NCBI GenBank assembly: GCA_947625755.1
Contig: CANQPJ010000002.1
Span: forward strand, 62,001-126,000
Source of the DNA: an uncultured Lachnospiraceae bacterium
GTDB lineage: Bacteria > Bacillota > Clostridia > Lachnospirales > Lachnospiraceae
DNA: 64,000 nucleotides
Direction of reading: 5' to 3'
Made by a program: the position numbers and the translations under genes. Position 1 is the stretch's first letter, and each line of letters starts with the position of its first letter. The notes beneath the pieces were generated by a model, which was not told the origin of the DNA, searched no databases, and saw nothing but the letters and a program-made list of their open reading frames with translations. Below, piece after piece: positions 17,601-25,500 of the stretch.

Positions 17601-19256
17601 CTATACCGGAAATACACTTCCACCTACAAATTCGCTTAAAATCGAGTTGCTTGGAATATTTTCTTTTGGAAGCGCTAAAATATAGTCTAAAAATTTTAAT
17701 AGTCTGTTTGCCTCAAAATACTCATCTGTTCCTTCGGAAACACTAAACAGGGCAGGCTCGGCAAATATTTTGAGCACAGACAGTTCATAAACCATAGCAG
17801 AATTGAAAACTGCATCTGCACTCTCCTGAAATGGGAAAATATTTTTCTGTTCTCCACGTCTTACCCTTTTCCACATCTCAATCGTATGCTCGGCGGAAGT
17901 TCCTCTTGTTCGTGTATCCCTCACAATTCTCCTTAAAAGTCTGATGTCAGATGTGGCAATTCTATTATGCTCATCTACATTCAATGGCGTCAATGCGCTC
18001 ACATATATGCGGTACTTTTTTTCTTTAGGCAGACTATATGTCAACGCATCATTTAAACAATGAATCCCTTCAATCACAAGAATATCATCCTTCTCCAGCT
18101 TCATATAGTTGCCGCAAAACTCTCGTTTTCCTAAAACAAAATTAAATTCGGGAAGTTCTACCTTTTTCCCCTCCATAAGCTCTGTCATCTGTCGATTGAA
18201 CAATTCCACATCTACAGCCTCCAGCATCTCATAATCCAGTTTTCCCTCATCATCTATTGGTGTATTTTCACGATTGACAAAATAATTATCTGTAGAAATA
18301 AGATGAGGTTTCATTCCCTGCGCCATCAGCTGAATGGATAAACGATGTGCAAAAGATGTTTTTCCGGAGGAAGAGGGACCTGCAATCATTATAAATTTTA
18401 CGCCGTCTTTTGCAGTGATGTCACTGGCTATATCTGCTATTTTCTTCTCCTGAAGTGCCTCCTGCACCATCATAATATTATTAATTGTTCCCTCTGTAAT
18501 TTTATCATTAACCTGACCGATTGTAGAAACACCAAGCATCTCTGCCCATCCGGTAGAATTTTTCAAAACATTAACCACTTTGTTTTGCGGCAGGAATGCA
18601 GGTACAGACTGTGGGGAATCTTTTGTCGGCATTTGCAGTACAAATCCTTCATCATATGGGATTAATTCATAATATTTCAACACTCCCGTAGAATATGCCA
18701 TATATCCATAAAAATATTCTTCAAATTCCTCCATCTTGTAAACTTTTACAGAAGACGATCTGCGATATTTTAATAAATTCACCTTATCTGTCATACCATA
18801 ATGTTTGAATTTAGTTATCGCCTTTCTCTTTGATAAAGTTTCTTTTGTAATCAAAATATCCCTTTTTACCAAATAATCCATTTCGGCTTTCAGCTGTTGC
18901 AGAAACTTGCGGTCCACACTCATGCCTCCGCATACTTTACAATAGCATCCATTACTGACAGAATACTGAATAGATATTTTATCAAAGTTTTTTCTGTCCG
19001 CTATCTTATAGAAAGCTTTCAACAGCATAAAAATAACGCTTCTGCGGTAACACTCATTTCCTATATGCTCTGCCGTGGTAATGAACCTTATCTTACTGTT
19101 TTCTGTCAAAACCGTGGATAATTCACATAATTTATCATTGCATACAGCAAGAATAATATCATTTCCATAATTTTTCTGGAATTTTTCTGCAATCTCGTAG
19201 ATTGTAGTACCATCTTCATACGTATATATTTCGTTAGAAACTTCCACATTAATCAT
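17601..19256 (-). CDS. Nucleoside kinase with TGS-like N-terminus and uridine-kinase domain
   Basis: Probably phosphorylates a nucleoside; the C-terminal half belongs to the phosphoribulokinase/uridine kinase P-loop family. The 551 residues begin with a TGS-like domain (about 1-60), followed by a threonyl-tRNA-synthetase-like second domain. The HxxxH editing motif of true ThrRS is not present there (the equivalent region reads EHIGNECYRRS). The P-loop AGPSSSGKT is at 292-300, and later STDNYFVNRE and VIEGIHCLND match uridine kinase substrate and Walker B regions. The ATG overlaps the trmK stop by eight bases, so the genes are coupled. The exact substrate cannot be read from sequence. Confidence 0.88.
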   Translation of the reverse strand: MINVEVSNEIYTYEDGTTIYEIAEKFQKNYGNDIILAVCNDKLCELSTVLTENSKIRFITTAEHIGNECYRRSVIFMLLKAFYKIADRKNFDKISIQYSVSNGCYCKVCGGMSVDRKFLQQLKAEMDYLVKRDILITKETLSKRKAITKFKHYGMTDKVNLLKYRRSSSVKVYKMEEFEEYFYGYMAYSTGVLKYYELIPYDEGFVLQMPTKDSPQSVPAFLPQNKVVNVLKNSTGWAEMLGVSTIGQVNDKITEGTINNIMMVQEALQEKKIADIASDITAKDGVKFIMIAGPSSSGKTSFAHRLSIQLMAQGMKPHLISTDNYFVNRENTPIDDEGKLDYEMLEAVDVELFNRQMTELMEGKKVELPEFNFVLGKREFCGNYMKLEKDDILVIEGIHCLNDALTYSLPKEKKYRIYVSALTPLNVDEHNRIATSDIRLLRRIVRDTRTRGTSAEHTIEMWKRVRRGEQKNIFPFQESADAVFNSAMVYELSVLKIFAEPALFSVSEGTDEYFEANRLLKFLDYILALPKENIPSNSILSEFVGGSVFPV

Positions 19257-19923
19257 AATACGCTCTACCTTCCCGGTTTATTTTTAAAATATCATTTACC
19301 TGTAATGTATTTTTATTTCCACTTGCTTTCATTGTATTCAAAATATTCAAAAATTTTTCATTTTCTTTTTCCAAATACTTTTTTAATATCTTATTTTGGC
19401 TCTCCAACAAATATTTTCCATAAATAAACTCTACATCCGTATATTCACTGTCATCTCCCCTGTGCGCTTTTATAATCGTGTAATATTTTCCTGCATCGGC
19501 AACCATGTCTTCCTGAATAATTTTCCAGTGGTTTCGATTCAGATATTTCCTGACCAAATCCACTCTTTTGTGGGGAGAAAGAATCAGCTCTTCAACCCCT
19601 TTGATTTTTTCTCCTTTCGATAGAATATCCACTATCAGATTACCCCCCATTCCTGCAATAATTACGGTTTCAGCCATATAATCTGATAATTGATTCATTC
19701 CATCCGACAAAACGGTGATAATATTCTTCTCCAAACCTTCCTGTCTGATATTTTTATCTGCAATTTTTAGAGGTCCTGCATTAATGTCCATCGCATAAAC
19801 TTTATTACATATATTGTTCTTTACAAGATAAATGGGCACATACCCATGGTCTGTGCCTATATCTGCCACAATCTTATCTCTCGTAACCATATCCGCTACG
19901 GCTTTTAATCTTTTTGACAACAT
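19249..19923 (-). CDS. trmK: tRNA (adenine(22)-N1)-methyltransferase
   Basis: Methylates N1 of A22 in certain tRNAs using SAM. The 224-residue protein has the SAM-binding motif VADIGTDHGYVPIYL (about 19-33) and the family's IIAGMGGNLI segment. It starts 8 bp after dnaG ends and overlaps the nucleoside kinase gene. In many Firmicutes rpoD lies between dnaG and trmK; here it does not. The usual downstream partner (a Nif3-like gene) is also missing. Confidence 0.92.
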   Translation of the reverse strand: MLSKRLKAVADMVTRDKIVADIGTDHGYVPIYLVKNNICNKVYAMDINAGPLKIADKNIRQEGLEKNIITVLSDGMNQLSDYMAETVIIAGMGGNLIVDILSKGEKIKGVEELILSPHKRVDLVRKYLNRNHWKIIQEDMVADAGKYYTIIKAHRGDDSEYTDVEFIYGKYLLESQNKILKKYLEKENEKFLNILNTMKASGNKNTLQVNDILKINREGRAYYD

Positions 19924-19931
19924 AATGCTCT

Positions 19932-21704
19932 CTATCCTAATGTAATGTGTATTTTCTGCAATTTGTTCTGTTCTTTAATAATATTTTGAAGCACCGTAAT
20001 ATCAGTTGCTGTAGACGCTTTATAATCAAGACTTTCTTTTTTTATCTTTATCACTGCGTCATTAATCGCTTTTTCCTGCTCCTCCAGATTAAGATTTGCC
20101 TGAATTGGAGATACAAAAAGCTCTGCTACTTTCTTATGTTCCTCTTCATCTTCAAAACAATTCATAATCTGGGCCGGATTTGCCTCTCCGTTTTCCATCT
20201 GCCTCCAGAACAATTCTGCTACCTGTCTGTAAAAGGAATCAATAAAATCATCCGGGGAAAGCACCTGTGCTACTTTCTGAAACCATTTATTTTTATCTAT
20301 CAGATATGCTAATAAAATCCGCTGTGCATTCACAGCTGCATCTTCCTTCTTTGCTTTCTTCGTGATACGCGACTCAATATTTGTCCTCTCTTCCCTGCCT
20401 GCATATGTAAGCCCGGTCTTTTTTACAAGCTTTGTCAGCCCTTCTTTTGGAATATTAAATGTGCTGCATACAGACTCCAGATAATTATCCCGTTCAATCT
20501 CATCTTTAAAATCCAACAGCATTTCAGCCACCTTTTTATGGAATAAGGTTTTTTCCTGGGGATCATTCAAGTTATATTTTTTCTGCTCAACATCCACCTG
20601 AAAAATAAAATAATTTGTGGCATTTTTAATTCTGTCCTCGTACGCTTCCCTTCCCAATGCTTTAATAAATTCATCCGGATCTTTATAAGGATGCATATTT
20701 AATACTTTGATTGCCAATCCTGCATCTTTTAAATAAGGAATTGCTCGCATCGCAGCCTTAATTCCTGCCTCATCGCTGTCAAATGTCAATACAACTTCTT
20801 TTACATATCGTTTAATTAATGCCGCATGTCTGGAAGTAAATGCCGTACCAAGAGCAGCCACAGCATTGCTGAATCCTGCCTGATGAAGACTAATCACATC
20901 CATATAACCTTCACAGATAAGCAAATAATCCATTCTGGAAGTCCTAGCTACATTCAACCCATAAAGATTACGGCTTTTATCAAAAACTTTTGTTTCCGGC
21001 GAATTTAGATATTTCGGTTTTGCATCTCCCATGACACGTCCGCCAAAAGCAATGACACGGTTATTTACATCCATAATAGGAAACATGACACGATTCCAAA
21101 ATTTGTCCGTAACGCCACGTTTCTCGTCAAAGGTAAACAATCCCGTTTCTTTTAATTCACTATCAGAATATCCTTTTTTCTTTAGATACTGATACAGATT
21201 ATTACTGTATTTATCTGAATAACCCAGACCAAACCTGATAATTGTTTCATCAGAAAGCCGGCGTTTTTTTAGATAACTGTAAGCCGCTTTTCCTCTATCT
21301 GACTTCAAAAGATAATGAAAATATTTTGCCGCTTCTGTATTAATCTCAATAATTTTTGTTTTTAAATCTTTCTCCCGTCTGGCCTCTTTGGAATACTCCA
21401 TTTTTGGTAATTGAATCCCTGCCCTGTTTGCCAAAAATTCCATTGCCTCAATAAAGGTATAATTTTCATATTTCATCAGAAAAGATATTACATTTCCTCC
21501 TTCCCCGCAGCCAAAACAGTAATACATCTGCTTATGGGGAGACACGGAAAAAGAAGGTGACTTTTCATTATGAAATGGACAAAGTCCAAAATAGGAACTG
21601 CCTTTTTTTTGCAGTTTCACATAATCACCAATCACATCCACAATATCATTTTCGGTTCTTACCTGTTCAATAATATCTTCTGAATAAAACACTTTTTCCT
21701 CCAA
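19932..21704 (-). CDS. dnaG: DNA primase
   Basis: Synthesises RNA primers at replication forks. The 590 residues show a CHC2 zinc finger with Cys42, His45, Cys63 and Cys66, the primase core with GRVMGDAKPKYLNSPET, the Toprim motif ICEGYMDVI near residue 260 with downstream DSDEAG, and a C-terminal helicase-binding domain that is helical. It lies 10 bp downstream of dgt and 8 bp upstream of trmK in one transcription unit. Normal family length. Confidence 0.96.
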   Translation of the reverse strand: MEEKVFYSEDIIEQVRTENDIVDVIGDYVKLQKKGSSYFGLCPFHNEKSPSFSVSPHKQMYYCFGCGEGGNVISFLMKYENYTFIEAMEFLANRAGIQLPKMEYSKEARREKDLKTKIIEINTEAAKYFHYLLKSDRGKAAYSYLKKRRLSDETIIRFGLGYSDKYSNNLYQYLKKKGYSDSELKETGLFTFDEKRGVTDKFWNRVMFPIMDVNNRVIAFGGRVMGDAKPKYLNSPETKVFDKSRNLYGLNVARTSRMDYLLICEGYMDVISLHQAGFSNAVAALGTAFTSRHAALIKRYVKEVVLTFDSDEAGIKAAMRAIPYLKDAGLAIKVLNMHPYKDPDEFIKALGREAYEDRIKNATNYFIFQVDVEQKKYNLNDPQEKTLFHKKVAEMLLDFKDEIERDNYLESVCSTFNIPKEGLTKLVKKTGLTYAGREERTNIESRITKKAKKEDAAVNAQRILLAYLIDKNKWFQKVAQVLSPDDFIDSFYRQVAELFWRQMENGEANPAQIMNCFEDEEEHKKVAELFVSPIQANLNLEEQEKAINDAVIKIKKESLDYKASTATDITVLQNIIKEQNKLQKIHITLG

Positions 21705-21714
21705 AAACTATTAC

Positions 21715-22722
21715 TTACATTTTCCATGACTTTGGAATAAAAATACTCTGAAATACTGAAATTGAATACTGGTCACTCATTCCTGCTATGTAATCACAAA
21801 CCACCTGTTCTTCATCTTCACCGCACACTTCGATTAAATACTTAAACTCATCCGGAAGCTGGCTGATATGTTTTAAATAATACTCAAACAACTGTTTAAG
21901 CATTTCATCTGCCTTCTGCTCTTCTTTTTTTGCAACCGGATTCATATATACGCTCTCAAACATATAGCTTCTCAAACCCATCAGTGCTTCATGGATTCTA
22001 TCTGACATAAAAATATCAGATTTTCCTATACTGTTTTCAACAATGTCGTGCACCAATGTATCCAGACGTTTCTTTGTCGTATTTCCCAATACATCTGTGT
22101 ATTTATCCGGAATATCTTTCTCGGAAATAATTTTTCCTCTGACAGCATCATCTATATCATGGTTTACATAGGCGATTTTATCCGAAAGTCTCACAATTTT
22201 TCCTTCTAATGTGGCAGGATTTCCTGATGTTCTATGATTCAGAATACCGTCTCTTACTTCTTTTGTGAGATTAAGTCCTTTTCCATTATTTTCTAATATT
22301 TCAACTACTCTGATACTTTGCTTATAATGCTGAAACCCAAAACTGCACACACGGTTTAACGTACGCTCTCCTGCATGTCCAAAAGGAGTATGACCCAAAT
22401 CATGTCCTAATGCAATCGCCTCTGTTAAATCCTCATTAAGCCGCAAAGATTTTGCAATCGTTCTGGCAATCTGGGAAACTTCTAAAGTATGAGTCAGTCT
22501 GGTACGATAATGATCACCCATAGGTGCAAGAAAAACCTGTGTTTTGTGTTTAAGACGACGAAATGCTTTACAGTGAATAATACGATCCCGGTCATGTTGA
22601 TAAACGGTCCGCATGTCGCTCTGCTCTTCCGGATGGTCTCTGCCCTGACTATTAATACTAAGTGCAGCATACGGACTTAAAATCTGCTGTTCCAGCAGTT
22701 CATTTTGTTCCCGAATATTCAT
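21715..22722 (-). CDS. dgt: Deoxyguanosinetriphosphate triphosphohydrolase-like HD protein
   Basis: Hydrolyses dNTPs to deoxynucleosides and triphosphate. The 335-residue protein carries the HD-domain metal residues in RLTHTLEVSQIAR and ALGHDLGHTPFGHAGE, a later DKIAYVNHDIDDA, and the RRLKHKTQVF segment of the family. The start at 22722 is preceded by AGGAGGTGGAG; a GTG 18 bases earlier is rejected because it overlaps that site. It sits first in dgt-dnaG-trmK-kinase, an order common in Clostridia. Nucleotide preference is not visible. Confidence 0.92.
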   Translation of the reverse strand: MNIREQNELLEQQILSPYAALSINSQGRDHPEEQSDMRTVYQHDRDRIIHCKAFRRLKHKTQVFLAPMGDHYRTRLTHTLEVSQIARTIAKSLRLNEDLTEAIALGHDLGHTPFGHAGERTLNRVCSFGFQHYKQSIRVVEILENNGKGLNLTKEVRDGILNHRTSGNPATLEGKIVRLSDKIAYVNHDIDDAVRGKIISEKDIPDKYTDVLGNTTKKRLDTLVHDIVENSIGKSDIFMSDRIHEALMGLRSYMFESVYMNPVAKKEEQKADEMLKQLFEYYLKHISQLPDEFKYLIEVCGEDEEQVVCDYIAGMSDQYSISVFQSIFIPKSWKM

Positions 22723-22796
22723 ATTCTCCACCTCCTGCACATTATTAAATTAATTATACAATAAAATCATCAAAAGAAAAAGATTTCTTTCAATAG

Positions 22797-22825
22797 TTGA
22801 CACACATAATTAATTATGGTAATAT
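22797..22825 (+). promoter_or_regulatory. Consensus sigma-A promoter of the tRNA-Leu pair
   Basis: A perfect TTGACA (22797-22802), a 17-base spacer and TAATAT (22820-22825), with the first tRNA 24 bp downstream. Confidence 0.9.
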
Positions 22826-22848
22826 TTTTTTTGCGTGTAAAAACGTAT

Positions 22849-22933
22849 GCGGAAGTGTCGGAACTGGCAGACGAGCAAGACTAAGGATCTTGTGGGCAAT
22901 GCGCTCGTGTGGGTTCAAGTCCCATCTTCCGCA
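22849..22933 (+). tRNA. tRNA-Leu (anticodon AAG)
   Basis: An 85-nt class II tRNA. The acceptor GCGGAAG pairs with CTTCCGC, followed by discriminator A. The anticodon stem CAAGA/TCTTG encloses the seven-base loop CTAAGGA, so the anticodon is AAG, reading CUU/CUC if A34 is modified to inosine. A long variable arm and GGTTCAAGTCC T-loop are present. The CCA end is not encoded. Confidence 0.93.
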
Positions 22934-22955
22934 TTTTGATTATTTTATAGAATTT

Positions 22956-23040
22956 GCAGTTGTGGCGGAATTGGCATACGCGCATGATTCAGGTTCATGT
23001 CCGGGTTATCTGGGTGAGGGTTCAAGTCCCTTCAACTGCA
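22956..23040 (+). tRNA. tRNA-Leu (anticodon CAG)
   Basis: An 85-nt class II tRNA. The acceptor GCAGTTG pairs with CAACTGC, discriminator A. The anticodon stem CATGA/TCATG encloses TTCAGGT, giving anticodon CAG for CUG codons. The long variable arm is present and CCA is not encoded. It is 22 bp after the AAG tRNA and shares its promoter and terminator. Confidence 0.94.
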
Positions 23041-23073
23041 CGAAAAAGGGCTGTTAAAAGTCCCTTGATTAGC

Positions 23074-23115
23074 AGAACCTGCATCCGCATTAGCGGATGC
23101 AGGTTCTTTCTTTCT
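23074..23115 (+). terminator. Strong terminator of the tRNA-Leu pair
   Basis: A perfect 14-bp stem, AGAACCTGCATCCG (23074-23087) with CGGATGCAGGTTCT (23094-23107), has a 6-base loop and is followed by a T/C-rich tail. The same hairpin with the same flanks, in the opposite orientation relative to its loop, lies beside array A at 10656-10689. The stretch from here to array B (about 23116-23218) holds no gene. Confidence 0.85.
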
Positions 23116-23218
23116 ATATTTATTGGATAATTATTGATTTCAGTGTAGCTTCTAAAATTATACCTTTTATTTTCAGAATGGTCTTTTGTAGGCTCTATTC
23201 TCCTGCCTTATTTATAAT

Positions 23219-23514
23219 TTACATATAGACTTGGTTTGTTTTGTAAACGATATATGTAATTCATTCTCCCTTGCTATGGATTTTCCAAGAATTTACATAT
23301 ATATTTGGCTGATTTTGCAAAAGATATATGTAACTTACTCTCACTTATTATGGATTTCTTAAAATTTTACATATAGACTTGACTTATTTTGTAAACAATA
23401 TATGTAATACATTCTCACCTATCATGGATATTCCAAAATTTTACATATAGGCTTGGCTTGTTTTGTAATCAATATATGTAGTTCATTCTCACCCATATGA
23501 ATATTCCATAAATT
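23219..23514 (-). repeat. Tandem array B: four 74-bp dyad repeats, inverted relative to array A
   Basis: Cores start at 23219, 23293, 23367 and 23441, again an exact 74-bp period. Each core is 41 bp, TTACATAT...ATATGTAA with some changes (TTACATATAGACTTGG on this strand). The conserved internal segment reads as in array A on the minus strand. A last spacer copy extends to about 23514. Next to the 23219 end the minus-strand sequence continues GTAAATTATAAATA, as in arrays A and C. The array lies between convergent tRNA-Leu and rplT transcripts. It and the hairpin fill the gap 23041-23626. Confidence 0.95.
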
Positions 23515-23562
23515 TGGCAGCCTGACAAAAACTTTGTTTGCACTCCCTTTTATTGTTGTTTC

Positions 23563-23600
23563 AAAAAAAGAAAGAGGCATTTTCCTCTTTCTTTTTTTAT
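23563..23600. terminator. Terminator of the infC-rpmI-rplT operon
   Basis: The stem AAAGAAAGAGG (23567-23577) pairs with CCTCTTTCTTT (23584-23594) around a 6-base loop. A/T runs on both sides give a U-tract for either strand; on the minus strand it is seven T. It lies 27 bp after the rplT stop. Confidence 0.88.
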
Positions 23601-23626
23601 GTTAAATAAAGTTTTTCTCATTTTGA

Positions 23627-23983
23627 TTATGCTAATTTTTCTTTTGCAACATCTACTAATTTTGTAAATCCTTCTGAATCATTTACTGCCATTTCAGCTA
23701 ACATTTTTCTATTCATCTCAACACCGGCTAATTTCAATCCATACATAAACTTGCTGTATGAAAGACCGTTCATTCTTGCAGCAGCATTGATACGAGCAAT
23801 CCATAATTGTCTGAACTGTCTCTTTCTCTGCTTTCTTCCTGCATATGAACTAGTAAGCGCTCTCATCACTGACTGTTTTGCTACTCTATATTGTTTTGAT
23901 CTAGCTCCTCTATAACCTTTAGCTAGTTTTAATACTCTGTTATGTTTCTTTTTAGCGTTCATTCCGCCTTTTACTCTTGCCAT
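23627..23983 (-). CDS. rplT: Large ribosomal subunit protein bL20
   Basis: Early-assembly 23S rRNA-binding protein and, in Firmicutes, a feedback repressor of its own operon. The 118 residues match the family length. The basic N-terminus ([20 protein letters not shown] begins it) and [15 protein letters not shown] are typical. The start has AGGAGG. It is the last gene of infC-rpmI-rplT. Confidence 0.98.
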   Translation of the reverse strand: MARVKGGMNAKKKHNRVLKLAKGYRGARSKQYRVAKQSVMRALTSSYAGRKQRKRQFRQLWIARINAAARMNGLSYSKFMYGLKLAGVEMNRKMLAEMAVNDSEGFTKLVDVAKEKLA

Positions 23984-24056
23984 CTCTATATCCTCCTAAC
24001 TATTTAAATAGACAATTATTCATCCCCTCAACTCAAAATCACTTGCGTCTGAACAA

Positions 24057-24254
24057 TTATAAATATGGTAAAATCTTCTTCATATTCTTTACATTTGAAG
24101 CATCAGCCGTTGTTGCTTTTCTGAGATTTCTCTTTCTTTTGGCTGTTTTCTTTGTTAAGATATGTGATTTGTAAGCTTTATTTCTTTTAAGCTTTCCTGT
24201 TCCTGTCTTTTTAAAACGTTTTGCAGCTGCTCTGTTTGTCTTAATTTTTGGCAT
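24057..24254 (-). CDS. rpmI: Large ribosomal subunit protein bL35
   Basis: A small basic ribosomal protein of 65 residues, beginning [20 protein letters not shown], which matches bL35. The start is preceded by AAGGAGG. It sits 32 bp after infC and 73 bp before rplT. Confidence 0.98.
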   Translation of the reverse strand: MPKIKTNRAAAKRFKKTGTGKLKRNKAYKSHILTKKTAKRKRNLRKATTADASNVKNMKKILPYL

Positions 24255-24286
24255 ATTTTTTTCCTCCTTAAATATCTTCTAAAAGC

Positions 24287-24793
24287 TTAACGCTTTTTTT
24301 CTAAAAACATTGTCATGTTTCTGCCTTCAAGTTTTGCTGCTTTGCTGATCTGGGCAATATCTTCCAGCATTTCTGCAAAGTCATCCAAAACATGTGCGCT
24401 ACTACTGATATGAGCCATTTCTCTTCCTCTAAAACGAAGCGTGACCTTAACCTTATCACCCTTGGTAATAAATTTTCTTGCATTGTTGGCTTTTGTCTTC
24501 AAATCATTCAACTCAACATTTGGTGAAAGTCTGATTTCCTTGGTCTCAACAACGTGCTGTTTCTTTTTCGCCTCTTTTTCTCTCTTCTGCTGTTCGTATC
24601 TGAACTTACCATAGTCCATTATTTTACAAACAGGAGGCTTTGCTTTTGGAGCAATCTTAATCAGGTCCAGTTCTGCCTCATCTGCTAATTTCTGTGCCTC
24701 TCTTGCAGACATAATTCCCAACTGTTCTCCATCTGTTCCAATTACACGAACTTCCTTATCTCTGATTTGTCCGTTGATCATTAACTCGCTAAT
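24287..24793 (-). CDS. infC: Translation initiation factor IF-3, non-canonical ATT start
   Basis: Binds the 30S subunit and checks start-codon selection. The 168-residue protein begins (M)ISELMINGQIRDKEVRVI. The initiation codon inferred is ATT at 24793, which lies eight bases after GGAGGT. The nearest in-frame ATG at 24781 is 12 bases further on and too distant from that site. An ATT/AUU start is the known autoregulatory device of infC. The N-domain (to about residue 80, with PKAKPPVCKIMDYGKF), lysine-rich linker and C-domain are all present. A longer frame to 24856 would run through the attenuator hairpin and is rejected. Confidence 0.96.
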   Translation of the reverse strand: MSELMINGQIRDKEVRVIGTDGEQLGIMSAREAQKLADEAELDLIKIAPKAKPPVCKIMDYGKFRYEQQKREKEAKKKQHVVETKEIRLSPNVELNDLKTKANNARKFITKGDKVKVTLRFRGREMAHISSSAHVLDDFAEMLEDIAQISKAAKLEGRNMTMFLEKKR

Positions 24794-24823
24794 AGTATTG
24801 CACCTCCATAAATTCTGTTCCAC

Positions 24824-24960
24824 AAAAAAAGTGGATAATCTGCACAGACTATCCACATGAAATCTTAAAATTCTAAAATTATCTGTATTTTAGAAAATAT
24901 AAACCTCGAATCGCCTCTGCGTCTGGGTGAGAGTGGATACTCTGCTTTATTTTTACAACG
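24824..24960 (-). promoter_or_regulatory. infC-rpmI-rplT leader with attenuator (L20-leader type)
   Basis: The 5' leader runs about 170 nt from the promoter to infC. A terminator hairpin with a 12-bp stem (24845-24856 with 24831-24842, one G-U pair) is followed by seven T (24824-24830) just before the infC ribosome binding site. Upstream, TATCCAC at 24939-24933 can pair with the first arm GTGGATA, which would break the terminator. This antiterminator/terminator choice fits L20-mediated attenuation known for this operon in Firmicutes. The L20-binding pseudoknot itself was not modelled. Confidence 0.8.
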
Positions 24961-24966
24961 TATGAT

Positions 24967-24995
24967 ATATTAACACTATATATGCTGATTGTCAA
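24967..24995 (-). promoter_or_regulatory. Consensus sigma-A promoter of infC-rpmI-rplT
   Basis: TTGACA (24995-24990), a 17-base spacer and TAATAT (24972-24967) on the minus strand. Confidence 0.9.
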
Positions 24996-25052
24996 GCTTT
25001 TGCACATAAAAATCTGAAATCAGATTCAAATACATATTATAAAGCCTAATAC

Positions 25053-25382
25053 TTATCTGCAGCCGCACTCAAAACTTCCGCATTCTGTCAGACTCTGATG
25101 GGTTGCTCCATTTCCCTGAATCGTAATTTCTTTGGCATGACATTTACAATTATCATTAAATGTACAATAAACTGCCTCACATTTTACATTTAATCTGTTT
25201 TCAGGTCCCATATCGCAGTGTTCTTCTTTGGAAGTGACGCTGTCTCTCTTCTCTCTGAAATCTCCACAGTAAGTTGCTTCCGTAATAGTAGCATCGCTTC
25301 CACCTACCTGAATTCCCTGCTTACAGCATCTTGAGCTCTTATTATAATAACAATTTTTTACACCACAATTTAATATAGTCAT
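25053..25382 (-). CDS. Cysteine-rich protein with two DUF1540 domains
   Basis: A 109-residue protein of unknown function with two similar cysteine-rich halves (about 1-45 and 60-109). Each has the pattern NC..V.NC.YN or CEAVYCTFND.C.CHA and ends with a C.F box; 13 or more cysteines suggest metal binding. The DUF1540 family is common in Clostridia and some members are linked to sporulation or stress, but no function is proven. The start at 25382 has GGAGG, which is part of a long hairpin (25390-25433). This suggests the message is translationally silent until the hairpin opens. Confidence 0.85.
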   Translation of the reverse strand: MTILNCGVKNCYYNKSSRCCKQGIQVGGSDATITEATYCGDFREKRDSVTSKEEHCDMGPENRLNVKCEAVYCTFNDNCKCHAKEITIQGNGATHQSLTECGSFECGCR

Positions 25383-25389
25383 AATAAAC

Positions 25390-25433
25390 CTCCACAATAT
25401 TTATTTCGAAATTTCGATATAAATATTGTGGAG
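25390..25433 (-). promoter_or_regulatory. Palindrome covering the ribosome binding site of the DUF1540 gene
   Basis: A 44-bp palindrome with 21 of 22 positions paired: CTCCACAATATTTAT (25390-25404) with ATAAATATTGTGGAG (25419-25433), closed by TCGAAA/TTTCGA. In the minus-strand mRNA the right arm's GTGGAGG contains the GGAGG used by the CDS starting at 25382, so the hairpin hides it. It could instead be an operator; both roles are inferred. Confidence 0.7.
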
Positions 25434-25500
25434 TCTTTACAAAAATTTATTCAGTCAGAAATTTTTATTTTGAAATATAATGAAAAATTTTTCATTTTCC

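Noticed and set aside
22797-23057. 86-codon frame on the plus strand
   Set aside because: It is built from the two tRNA-Leu genes and their promoter.
25478-25497. Palindrome AATGAAAAATTTTTCATT as the thrS terminator
   Set aside because: The stem is pure A/T with no loop of usable size and no separate U-tract; too weak to call.
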